Shown piece after piece: positions 54,569-63,865 of a DNA stretch of 64,000 nt. The first letter of the stretch is position 1, and each line of letters opens with the position of its first letter. Source of the stretch: Timema cristinae. Taxonomy: Eukaryota > Arthropoda > Insecta > Phasmatodea > Timematidae. The notes beneath the pieces are model-generated. The model saw only the letters and a program-made list of their open reading frames with translations. It was not told the DNA's origin and ran no database searches. The stretch is taken from assembly GCA_039000515.1 (NCBI GenBank), contig JBCFYV010000012.1, positions 37,527,407 to 37,591,406 on the forward strand, given 5' to 3'. Both the position numbers and the translations under genes were made by a program.

Positions 54569-55329
54569 CATTATCATCACTATCATCAACTGTTTCCAGT
54601 TCGTGGCCGTGTCCGTTTAATAAAATGCCTCCATATTCCTCTATCCTACCACCATATTTCCTCCTTTAGCCACGTGCATTCTTCTCCTTAGCTTGCACAC
54701 TTTACGTTATCTATTCTTACCATCTCTTTTTTGAGATATTTATCCTATATACTTCATCTTCATGATTCTCTTTGGTATTCTCATCTTTTCCATTCTCATT
54801 ATATGGCCATACCATCTCTTTTTGGAGGTCTTTATCCTACATACTTCATCTTCATGATTCTCTTTGGTATTCTCATCTTTTCCAATCTCATTATATGGCC
54901 ATACCATCTCTTTTTTGAGATCTTTATCCTACATACTTCATCTTCATGATTCTCTTTGGTATTCTCTTCTTTTACATTCTCATTATATGGCCATACCATC
55001 TCTTTTTGGAGGTATTTATCCTACATACTTCATATTCATGATTCTCTTTGGTATTCTCATCTTTTCCAATCTCATTATATGGCCATACCATCTCTTTTTT
55101 GAGATCTTTATCCTACATACTTCATCTTCATGATTCTCTTTGGTATTCTCTTCTTTTACATTCTCATTATATGGCCATACCATCTCTTTTTGGAGGTCTT
55201 TATCCTACATACTTCATCTTCATGATTCTCTTTGGTATTCTCATCTTTTCCATTCTCATTACATGGCCATACCATCTCAGCCTTGCTTCCTCTACTATCT
55301 CATGTACGTCCTGTACTTCCATTCTTGCT
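54569..55329 (-). mobile_element. 5-prime-truncated RTE-like LINE end carrying a 92-bp tandem array
   Basis: On the minus strand, 55300-55273 reads IVEEARLRWYGHVMRM. The next part encodes GHIMRMEKMRIPKRIMKM repeated by the tandem array. Near 54650-54590 the last codons read WRHFIKRTRPRTGNS, followed by stop codons and a (TGATGATAG)-like tail ending at about 54569. This is the C-terminal end of a reverse-transcriptase ORF of non-LTR (RTE-type) elements. It is bounded by the direct repeats GGTGTACT at 54561-54568 and 55330-55337. The frame is destroyed by the 92-bp array. Confidence 0.85.
54721..55272. repeat. six-copy 92-bp tandem array
   Basis: Units start at 54721, 54813, 54905, 54997, 55089 and 55181, each exactly 92 bp. 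Odd units carry CTTTTTTGAGAT and even units CTTTTTGGAGGT, so the higher-order unit is 184 bp. Units 2-3 and 4-5 are nearly identical. The repetitive open frames seen on the plus strand are by-products of this array. Confidence 0.97.
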
Positions 55330-55445
55330 GGTGTACTGAAAGTGTTTAAAATAATGTTTCACACTCTCCATACACCCAAATGTGGATACACCTCAAAAAA
55401 TTCTTTATGTCTACTCAATTAGCGTAATTATATGCTTAAACTTTT
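55330..55445 (+). mobile_element. SINE family B, right part after the LINE
   Basis: Resumes with GGTGTACTGAAAGTG, TTTCACACTCTCC, GTGGATACACCTC and TTAGCGTAATTATATGC, the order expected after the block interrupted at 54568. Confidence 0.8.
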
Positions 55446-56094
55446 CGATCATATTAAATATAGTTGAAAAATGATACCTGGACACGGGTATCGAACCCGT
55501 GACCTTTGGGTAAGGGTGTAATTTTTAAACTTCAGTATCTTCAATTTAATTTTCAAATGTTACAATATAGAAGTGTCCATAGCCTAAGTTGATTTCCACC
55601 TTCACATGAATGCATACAGCCCGAACAGGTAACAACGCAGATTTTTTTTTTTAAAAAAAAGGTCCCACCACTTTATTTTCTTCTCTATCCTCTCTTGATC
55701 AGTTCTTTACAAGCTAAATGGTTGTTCTTGTTATGTATTATATTTTTTTCCAAGGTACAGCGATCAGTCTTGTCTACAATCTGCTCATGCCATGTCTTAA
55801 CACAAAACTCTTGATCAGTTCATTACAGCTAAATGGCTGTGCTTATATTTTATTCTGTATTTTTTGGTCTAGTAAGCAGGTGGATGTCTTCCCTCCCACG
55901 GAATGCAGGTCTAAAAAAAGATCCCAGCGATATATTCGCGAACCTGTTTCTCAGTGTAATTTTAGGACCGACAAAGCGATGGGCGAGTGAGTGATCGGTT
56001 TTCTGTGGCCGGTATTTCAGTTACCACCCCCAAAGATATATAGAAGCATTAACTGTATAAAAATCTCACCGGGGAGGGCATGAGGACAATCGCA
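55446..56094. other. spacer with an orphan T-arm
   Basis: CACGGGTATCGAACCCGTG at 55483-55501 is a perfect tRNA T-arm/B-box on the minus strand, but no acceptor or anticodon arm fits, so it is probably a SINE relic. A CAGCCCGAACAGGTAAC piece near 55617 is a stray SINE tail. Confidence 0.45.
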
Positions 56095-56232
56095 CTGGTC
56101 TCGCCTTATCTGATTTGCAGGTGACGGAGATGTTGGTTGAAGTTCGATACCAGGTCTGGTGGGACGAAGTGTTTTTGTATTAAATGTTTTCCCATTATCC
56201 CTTCATTCATATGCGTTTATACCGGCTCCATT
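56095..56232 (+). mobile_element. SINE family B, head and first half
   Basis: TGGTCTCGCCTTATCTG, AGTTCGATACCAGG and AATGTTTTCCCATTATCC in family order, running directly into the minisatellite that begins at 56229. Confidence 0.6.
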
Positions 56233-56430
56233 TATTGTAAATTGGGGATTTATCTACCTCATTTTGTGTAAATATTGTGGTATAGGCTACCTACCTCAAT
56301 TAGTGTATGTGGGTATACTTACCCCATTTATTATAAATATACGGGTTACCTACCTACCTCATTTAGTATAAATATGCGGATATACCTGCCCCATTCAGTG
56401 AAAATATGTGGGTATTCCTACCCTATCTTA
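56229..56430. repeat. degenerate 28-37-bp minisatellite grown from SINE sequence
   Basis: About six units share ATTTAGTATAAATATGCGG followed by (GTA)TACCTACCTC or TACCCC. The unit resembles the family B segment 'ACGCAAATGCGGGTACACTTCC', so it probably arose by internal amplification within this SINE. Confidence 0.7.
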
Positions 56431-57289
56431 TGCAGATAGCCTGGATGAATTCTAAGACTTGGAGCAGATATAGATAGAAATATAGTTTGTTGTAGCACGT
56501 GTTTTGCAAATGAACGTTAATACTACCCATAAAATTAAATATTTTATTGTTTCTCACCGTTCTCTTTATTACTTAATGTTTAGATGGTAAACTCATGTGT
56601 ATAGATTTAATCGATGATTTAAAAAAAAAATTCACCACGCACCCATTAAATATATCTTTTCAATCTCATTTGACCAGTAAATAATTAGTTATTAGTTTTA
56701 ATGGAGCCGTCTACCCTAGAATTGAGACTCGTTTATTAAGTTCATTAATCCCTTGAAATTAATGAAGTAGTTTGATATTTTAAAGTATGATTATTGTAAA
56801 AATATAATTGATCTATATTAGTATGTAAATATAGGTCTATACACTTAATATTTTAAGTTTTATAATTTAAAAACATAAGCTGAAATTAGATTTCTTTATC
56901 TCAAATAATTTCACTCGAAATGGCGCAGTTCTGAGCTCAAAGTAAATTGTTAGAAACAAAGAGTTTCCTTTCCTAAGGCAAATAATAATTGTTATCAAGA
57001 CCAAAAAGGATAATGTTAAGATATTATAGGAATGTTTTAGTTGTTTTGAGACTACTTCTGTGGTCTGGTTATCACTCGTCAGAGCTGGTTACGAATCTAG
57101 AGATTCCGGGCTTGATCCCAGGTCATTCGAGAATTTTCTTTAAAGCAGTGGGTCTAAACGGTGTCAAATCAGCCTAGTGAGGACGATTGAGGAGCTACTT
57201 GAATAAAGAAGTATGCACTTTGGTCTAGAAAACTGAGCTCAATTGTTTGTTATTTATTTATTATATATTGTTTTGATAACGGATATTAT
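56431..57289. other. AT-rich spacer
   Basis: No recognised gene. Weak SINE-like piece near 57085-57130 (CTGGTTACGAATCTAGAGAT). Confidence 0.4.
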
Positions 57290-57500
57290 CCGCATAAGTG
57301 GGCACGTGGTCTAGATTCCAGGCTCACCATAATATGAATCGGAGCCAGCTGTACAATTTTGTGTTTACAAAATGTTCTTCCACTCTCCCTCCACGTGAAT
57401 GTGGGCACATTTACTATAAGATTAATGGGATAATAATTTGGTATTATAGAGTATTTAACATATATGCTTATAGCCTGATTGGGTAGGGCACAGTAAAAAA
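57290..57500 (+). mobile_element. SINE family B, worn
   Basis: GTGGGCACGTGGTCTAGATT head, TTCCACTCTCCCTCCACGTG, GTGGGCACATTTACTATAAG and tail ATAGCCTGATTGGGTAGG in order. Confidence 0.7.
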
Positions 57501-58354
57501 TATTAAAAATATAATAAAACAATTTTACATTCCAATTAATTTGATTAGTTTCAAGGACAAATTTAGAAATAATGATTTAATGAGGATTGTGCTTGGGGCA
57601 GTGGGGGGTTTATCAATATTTTTATTGTTTAGTTCTATTCTCTTACCCCGTAAACACTTGTGATTTTTCAGAACTTAATTCAGTACACGTGAACTATTAG
57701 CGTGTGTGTGACAATTTTTATGACAAATATTAGCAAAACGAATAGCTATCTTGTAAAATTGTTTTTAATTTGGTAGTAATGCAGGTCATACATAGTTTTC
57801 AAAAAAAATTAAGTACAGACGCAGGTGCAGAAATGATACAGGTTGTCTTATATCAGCAACTTGAACAGTGTTTTTTTTGTCTACAAAACAAAAGTAAAAC
57901 TAAGTTTAATTGGTTTGAAAACATATGTTTTAGAGCAGTGGTTTTAAATAAATTAATTGTAAAGATATGTTAATAGTTTTAAAAATATGCCAGACTTTTA
58001 AAAAAATGCATTATATTTTTAACTGATAAATATGCTAACCCTTTTCTGAAAGGAATCTTATATTAGTTGGCAAAATTAACAACTCGCAAAACAAGTAAAG
58101 AAATCATGAGCATGTGAATGCCTATCATGAATCTCGTTGTAGCTACAATACCAATTAACTCGTGATAGATACCGTCATTATTCCAGTATAGGTTTCAGTT
58201 TTATATTAAGTAAGAAAACAGCCCGCGTACATAGGCCAAAAAACTAGATGAGAAACCAAAAAGTCCTAAATCAAATATATCATTTTATTCACCATTGAGA
58301 AGTGGTTTTCAACCATTTTACAGTTGGGATATAAATCATGGCTTAGCGTACTAT
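57501..58354. other. AT-rich spacer
   Basis: No gene. GAAGTGGTTTTCAACCATTT at about 58301 resembles a hAT terminus whose right partner could be the worn GAGAAAAACACT near 58867. TSD not established. Confidence 0.35.
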
Positions 58355-58495
58355 TTTTATTTCCTAAATTATGTTCCACTCTAGTTCCACGCAAATGTAA
58401 GTGCATTCTCTTATAACACTACTTTCTTCATCCCTACCCCACCAACAAAATTATATGTGCATAAACCGGACGGGTGACAAGACGGGGTTAAAACA
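58355..58495 (+). mobile_element. SINE family B, 5-prime truncated
   Basis: TTCCACTCTAGTTCCACGC, AAGTGCATTCTCTTATAA and tail AAACCGGACGGGTGACAAG. Confidence 0.75.
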
Positions 58496-58805
58496 ACCTT
58501 AGGAGTAGGTGTATGTATATTTGATTAAAAGACTTCTTCAGGCATAATTAGCCATACTTTTGTATATTAGACTACACAAATCTACAGTAGACCCATGGCT
58601 TCTTTGGTACTGACTTCTGACAGTCATCATTTAGGTATATACCTAAATTTTGATCATCAGAAGTGACAGATGCTAAACATGTTTTTGCAGATCATATGGT
58701 TCGTCGTAGGAATACATAATTTGGTCTAGTAAATTTCCAAAGCTTTTAGCTGTCAGTCACCACTAAAGAAGCCATGGGGCTACTGTACACACACCTTTAA
58801 CTTAG
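58496..58805. mobile_element. palindromic element (inverted repeat)
   Basis: AGTAGACCCATGGCTTCTTT (about 58587) faces AAAGAAGCCATGGGGCTACT (about 58766), and the outer ends AGGTGTATGTA and TACACACACCT also pair. TTAGGTATATACCTAA lies near the middle. Likely a fold-back MITE; the TSD is not clear. Confidence 0.5.
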
Positions 58806-59069
58806 AAAAAGTTTACAAATTTCGCGTACCCCTTAGTTTAAATGGATTTCCATAGTGGACGTAAAAAAGAGAAAAACACTAACGAGAGTACAAAATAATT
58901 TTAATTATTAATATTTGAATGAAAATACATAAAATATATTACTTATAAGAGCCCTAGGATTGTGTAAAATAAAATAGTTCAAACTAGGTTAGCTTGAAGC
59001 AAGTCATTATTATGCCAGAAATTCTGTGCATGCAGAAAAAAAAAGCTAAATACATAATGAAAATCTCTC
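58806..59069. other. AT-rich spacer
   Basis: Nothing recognised. Confidence 0.4.
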
Positions 59070-59078
59070 CTTTTCTTA

Positions 59079-59239
59079 GTATTATTATTATTAGCACCGC
59101 GTCTTACTACCCGTTCGGGTTATACGCACTTACGCTAATGTGTAATGGTAGGGTGATTGTGAGATGAAATGAAGGACCTACAGTTTAACGTGGAATCCGA
59201 ACCACGGTGGTGACCTGGCATTCCACACATTCACAAGAT
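59079..59239 (-). mobile_element. SINE family A, 5-prime truncated, with TSD
   Basis: Only the 3-prime half is present, ending at CATTCACAAGAT. A 9-bp TSD CTTTTCTTA lies at 59070-59078 and 59240-59248. Confidence 0.93.
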
Positions 59240-59248
59240 CTTTTCTTA

Positions 59249-59434
59249 TCATTACACATTATTAACATTTATCTTTGAAATAGCTCCTAAAAATTCTTCT
59301 TGAATTTCAAGTCAATATTTTTCCTTGGTGATGAAGTTAGAAATAAAAAGTTTATTACTACATTAAATAGTATTTTATATTAAATTTTAAAGAGAATGAC
59401 CACTGTTGACGTGATTTAAGGCGTGAGTATTAAA

Positions 59435-59467
<33 letters not shown>

Positions 59468-59492
59468 ATGTCATAATTAAAAAATAAATTAT
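59249..59492. other. AT-rich spacer with (TA)n
   Basis: TA microsatellite at 59441-59466. Otherwise no feature. Confidence 0.5.
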
Positions 59493-59500
59493 GTTCTAGG

Positions 59501-60087
59501 CCAGGCGTGTCAAACTCGTTTGACCATAAGGGCCATATTGAACATTGAAAATAATGAGGGGGCCGCATTTCCGAAAATTCAATATAGTCACCACCTTAAA
59601 TAGAAAGATCAGATTTTAAAACCCTTTTGATGACAAAAATAAAAATTAAGATTACGTGAATTTCTAAGACTTGTCTTTTTTTTTTACCAACAATTTGAAA
59701 CTTTATATTAGCATCAAGTGCGTGAGTGAAGTCACTTCAAAATATAAATGACAAATTCGTATCGGTAAATGTGATCACCCTGGTGTTTGGTCCTTTTCAT
59801 GAGCAAGGCACACTTGGGTGCTTACAAAATAATATTTCACGCATTTGGTGGGCAAATTTTACTATTTTTAATAATCGATCTTTGGTGAGTAATTAATTAA
59901 ATGTGGTACACCAACCTCACTTGCTAGTTTTCACCAAATAATGATTAGTTTGCAAATGTCCTAATTTCAAATGTTGTATTTCTACAACGTTTATAAAAAG
60001 ACGAGTTGGGCCAAATTGTTTATTGGGTTGGCAAAAAGTCTGTGGGCCACACAGAATCATGAATTGGCCGCAAGTTTGATATTCCTG
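59501..60087. mobile_element. hAT-type non-autonomous element
   Basis: The left end CAGGCGTGTCAAACTCG and right-end complement CAGGAATATCAAACTTGCGG carry the familiar hAT 'CAGG-x-x-TGTCAAACT' end. GGGCCGCATT and GTGGGCCACA blocks lie near the ends. The flanks GTTCTAGG (59493-59500) and GGTCTAGG (60088-60095) match 7 of 8. No coding capacity. Confidence 0.75.
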
Positions 60088-60095
60088 GGTCTAGG

Positions 60096-60550
60096 TACTC
60101 AATTGAATGCTTAGAATGTCAATCAAAAATTACTTGAAATGAACTATAATATAAAAATAAAAAATAAAATTTTAGTGGCCGTAATATCTAAACGGTTTAA
60201 AAGCTATATAAGACTACATGCGTGGTTCAGTCTAGGCTAAAATGATTTTCTTGTCAAATATCGTTAAAATTGGTCCACAAATGGGGCTGTTATTTTGAAA
60301 AAAGCATATTTACCATCAAACAAATTGCCAAATGCTCAAGTTAAAACAGGACCTCACTATGCTCGGTCAATTATTTGCTCATATCTTTAATAAATACGCC
60401 ACTAAACACCAGGGGTAGCTACAGGTTACCTTTCTGGATATAATCAGAGACCACTGGCAGCGTAATAGATCTTTTACAGGTACAGCCTGATGACAGAAAA
60501 ATGCAACATTACCATGACATACATTTCACGTCATTAAACTGTTTTTTTAA
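60096..60550. other. spacer
   Basis: No gene or repeat family recognised. Confidence 0.4.
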
Positions 60551-60760
60551 CTACCATGACTTACTACATATTTAGTTTTTACACATACACGATAATGTAT
60601 TAATCTATTGGGGTAGGGATGAGGAACGAAGAATTTAGAGGTTATCTAACAGGATTTCTCTGGAAAACCACCTCAGTAGACCTGACTGGTATTCGAATAC
60701 TAATCTCCCTGTCATCACCAGTCTAACATGAGAGTGACTCTCTCAACCGTATGTACTGTA
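60551..60760 (-). mobile_element. SINE family B, diverged subgroup
   Basis: ATTTAGAGGTTATCTAACAG body, TATTCGAATACTAATCTCCC, and the head start CCAGTCTAACATGAGAGTGA. The tail is worn. Confidence 0.7.
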
Positions 60761-61107
60761 CACTGGAAACTGCTAATTGATTTGATACACTTCAACTTTT
60801 ATCTGACACGTTACAAGATAAATAAAAAATCTTATTACTTCGTCCCCACATGCCAGGAAACCACGTGTTTAAAGGAAATATCTATACCAGGTACTACCTA
60901 CCCATATCCTGCATACTGTTACGGGGAGAATAAAATGTAAATCTCACGTGGCGTGTTAAATAAAGCTGCAAGTCTACCAAGTAGATTGTGGGTATAAAAT
61001 AAACCTGTTTCATGATGGACTCACTCACGTTAGTTTAAGAAGCGTGTCATCAAGAAAATGTAGCTTTATTATTTTAATTGGTACGCCCAATAAATATGAG
61101 CTACGCA
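60761..61107. other. spacer
   Basis: No gene or repeat family recognised. A short plus-strand open frame (60728-60940) lies mostly in SINE and unique DNA and has no domain. Confidence 0.4.
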
Positions 61108-61265
61108 CACGAGTGGGCACGAGGATCAAGTGTAAAACTCATCCAATATAATTTGATGGTAATGGGGAGGTTGTCACATTTTTCCTAAATTATTTTTCAC
61201 TCTTAAACGGACAAATGCGATTATATGTTAGCTAGGATTTTTTACCTTCCTCATTCCTACTACAC
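61108..61265 (+). mobile_element. SINE family B, worn
   Basis: GGGCACGAGGATCAAG head, TTTTTCCTAAATTATTTTTC and TTACCTTCCTCATTCCTAC. No tail. Confidence 0.5.
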
Positions 61266-61337
61266 TAGAGTGATTATATATAATACAAATTTTATATTAT
61301 ATGATTTTTAAGATTAAATTATATATTATCTTATGAG

Positions 61338-61861
61338 CCTGTGCGAATCAATGATTTTCTATTTCGAGTCGAATCCGAATCTTGGCAAACCAGCTCGAAT
61401 CGAATATCATGCTCAGAAATTCTTTATAATCGAATCCGAATCAAATATCATACTAAAAATAAAATTTTGAATCAAATCCGAATCGAATATTTTACTTTGA
61501 AAATGTTTCAAATCCAAATCAAATAACATATCCTTGGAAGTCTTTGAAAATATTTTGAAATTTATACTTAAGTTAAACAAGTAAACAAAGCCTCATGACT
61601 AACTTGTGAAAGGTTATAAACGAAATAAATTATTTTTATAATGGTTTGCTGTATAAGACCATTGAAATCTGAAATTATTCTTAAGTATGAAAATATTTGA
61701 ATTTTGAACTAAGCCTATTGAATCCGAATCTGAAATTTACTTAGATTCGAAATTTCGAATCCTCCATGAATCTCTCTAATAATAAGACTCGAAAGCTCAA
61801 ATCGAATCCGAATCTTAGCAAGATTCAAATTTAGATTGAAATTTTGAAAGTTTCGCACAGG
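61338..61861. mobile_element. MITE-like element rich in TCGAATCCGAAT
   Basis: The left end CCTGTGCGAATCAATGATTT and right-end complement CCCTGTGCGAAACTTTCAAA are inverted repeats. The interior contains many degenerate copies of (T)CGAATCCGAATC on both sides. No coding capacity and no clear TSD. Superfamily not determined. Confidence 0.6.
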
Positions 61862-61865
61862 GTTA

Positions 61866-61867
<2 letters not shown>

Positions 61868-61921
<54 letters not shown>
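61868..61921. repeat. (TA)n microsatellite
   Basis: About 26 TA units, immediately next to the preceding MITE. Confidence 0.95.
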
Positions 61922-61924
<3 letters not shown>

Positions 61925-62248
61925 TTAAACAAACATTATTTTATTATTTTAAATTAGTTTAATACTGTCGAACTTCAAAATTTTATATATCTCATAAATA
62001 CATTTTAGAATTAGCAAAAACTAATTACTTTATTTGCCCAAATGCTCGAATGTAATGTAATCGTTACGTGGATGATCTTTCCTTGTCCCAAAGAGATGAG
62101 GTGATAGTTATAGTTAAACTGAGGGTGTTGAACCAATAAAAACTCTCAAACTACCGGTAACTTAAGTTCATTCAACAAGTACCTTGGTAACCTTTGGTAT
62201 CATTCCCCTTTTGGAATAAACATCAGGAAATCAAACACGGGCCAAAAA
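61922..62248. other. spacer
   Basis: No gene or repeat family recognised. Confidence 0.4.
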
Positions 62249-63005
62249 TAACGAAGAGTTGTAGGAAATGATGGACTGGCTGGTGGATATATGGAGAAGA
62301 TTTGGCATGGAAATAAAAATGGAGAAGTCAAAAGTGATGATGATTTCAAAAAATGAAGAGCCACTGTAAATTAAAATTTAAAAGAAGGGTTTGAAAACAT
62401 AGAGCAGCTCAATTACCTGGAAAGTATTTTGACAAAGGATGCTTACTGCACCAAGAAAATAAGGTCGAGTATCGTCATGCCAATTGAAACTTTCAATAAG
62501 AAGAGGATACTGCTGACCAGCAAGTTGAGTTTGGAACTGGGGAAGAAACTGATGGCATGCTGCATTTGAAGTATTACACTGTATGGGGCATAAACTTGGA
62601 CTCTTAAGAAGATGGAAAATGAATACTGGGATAGCTTTGAAATGTGGTACTGGAGAAGATTCTAAAAGATCAGGTGGACAAACAGGGGAACAAATGAAGA
62701 AGACCTAAGAAGAGTGGGTGAGAAGAGAACCATTTTGGATGTGATTCTTCGGTACAAAGCAGACCGGATTGGACACATCCTTAGGAAGAACTGTCTTCTG
62801 CACTAAGACGTATAAAGAAGGGTTTAGGGAAAGAGGAGCTTAGGAAGAAGGAGTGTTCAAATATTGGATGATTGGAGGGAAATAATAAAACTCTGGGTGC
62901 TGAAGGAGAAGGAAAAAGACAGGGTGCATTAGCGGTCTAAATTCACTGACAAAAGAAATGGACCTGTCGTAAAAGGAAACACCTAATAATTATGATGATA
63001 ATAAT
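62249..63005 (+). pseudogene. RTE-like LINE: reverse-transcriptase C-terminal end
   Basis: In order, across several frames: FGMEIKMEKSKVMMISKNEE, IEQLNYLESILTKD, NKKRILLTSKLSLELGKKL, AWTLKKMENEYWDSFEMWYW, TNRGTNEEDLRRVGEKRTIL and RIGHILRKNCLLH. This is the end of the endonuclease/reverse-transcriptase ORF of RTE-type non-LTR elements. The fingers and active-site YADD part is missing (5-prime truncation). Stops and shifts make it inactive. It ends in ATGATGATAATAATAATAAG, a microsatellite tail typical of such elements. It belongs to a different subfamily from 54569-55329, whose last residues differ. Confidence 0.85.
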
Positions 63006-63124
63006 AATAAGTAATGCTTAGTGAAGGTCAAATTAATATTGTGTGTAACCCCAGAGCAGGAAATTCAGGCACACATCCAATCGTCAATACACATGACTAA
63101 ACTAACTTTATTGCTTTGTTGCAG

Positions 63125-63154
63125 GTGGGAAGATTCAGTGTACCTCCTTTGGAA
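63125..63154 (+). other. candidate 30-nt microexon
   Basis: CTAAC (branch-point consensus) lies about 20 nt before a pyrimidine-rich tract ending TTTGTTGCAG. Then come 30 nt reading VGRFSVPPLE, then the donor GTAAGG. A 30-nt length keeps the frame. If real, the surrounding kilobases are intron of a plus-strand gene. The gene is not identified. Confidence 0.3.
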
Positions 63155-63365
63155 GTAAGGAGTTAACTAGTTACGAGATAATTTTTTATTCTCGTCTTTA
63201 TTTATGTCACTTGCTACTTGCCTTGTTCAATAATTATTTCTTCCTCGACTATACTTTCTCAAATTTCTTACCTTTTCATATCTGTTTTATTTTATTTGTG
63301 CTTCTGATCATAATGGTCGTTCTCCTTGTGTCGACTTGTCTTTTTTAAATCCAACTAAGAATAAA

Positions 63366-63409
63366 TACTATTTAGCACCACGTCTTATCCCCTGTTCGGG
63401 TTATACGCT
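63366..63409 (-). mobile_element. 44-bp SINE tail insertion with perfect TSD
   Basis: Only the complement of the shared SINE tail is present (AGCACCACGTCTTATCCCC, then GTTCGGGTTATACGCT). A perfect 13-bp TSD AACTAAGAATAAA flanks it at 63353-63365 and 63410-63422. This is an extremely 5-prime-truncated retrotransposition product. Confidence 0.95.
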
Positions 63410-63451
63410 AACTAAGAATAAAACAAAACGATAAAAGCCCACCTACAATAA

Positions 63452-63640
63452 CTTTGGGAATGTGGCCTAAGGCGTAAGGTTGATAATATTCCAGATTTCG
63501 GTGGAGGAGAGGTCAAGGTTCGAATCTTGATTAGGCTATCTGGTAGAGTTTCTGCATATTATCTCCAAGCTAATACGGATTCACTTTAGGTTAAGGTTTA
63601 GCAGAAGATATTCATTTTCCATTAAATTTGGCCAAAGCAT
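63452..63640 (+). mobile_element. SINE family B, head and part of body
   Basis: AATGTGGCCTAAGGCGTAAG head, AGGTTCGAATCTTGAT B box, then a worn body. The tail is absent. Confidence 0.7.
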
Positions 63641-63865
63641 AATTTGAAATGGATCTTTAAAACTAATAACGCACATAAATTTGGTAATAAACTTTTTATA
63701 TTAAAAGATTTGAAATACATAATCAACTCTTAAGAAGATATTACCAAGACAAAATAACTTCATTAGAAAATCAATTTTCTATGTTTCCTTTGCATCTAAA
63801 TCGTTTATTCTGTATTTCATAGCTTTTAACCACAATAAACTTTATTCAAAACAATTATGTGTAAC

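Noticed and set aside
54731..55422. Overlapping plus-strand open frames with repeated SYILHLHDSLWYS-type peptides
   Set aside because: They are produced by the 92-bp tandem array. The real coding origin is the LINE on the minus strand.
55483..55501. Possible tRNA gene at a perfect T-arm hairpin
   Set aside because: No matching acceptor stem, anticodon arm or D-arm at the right distance on the minus strand.
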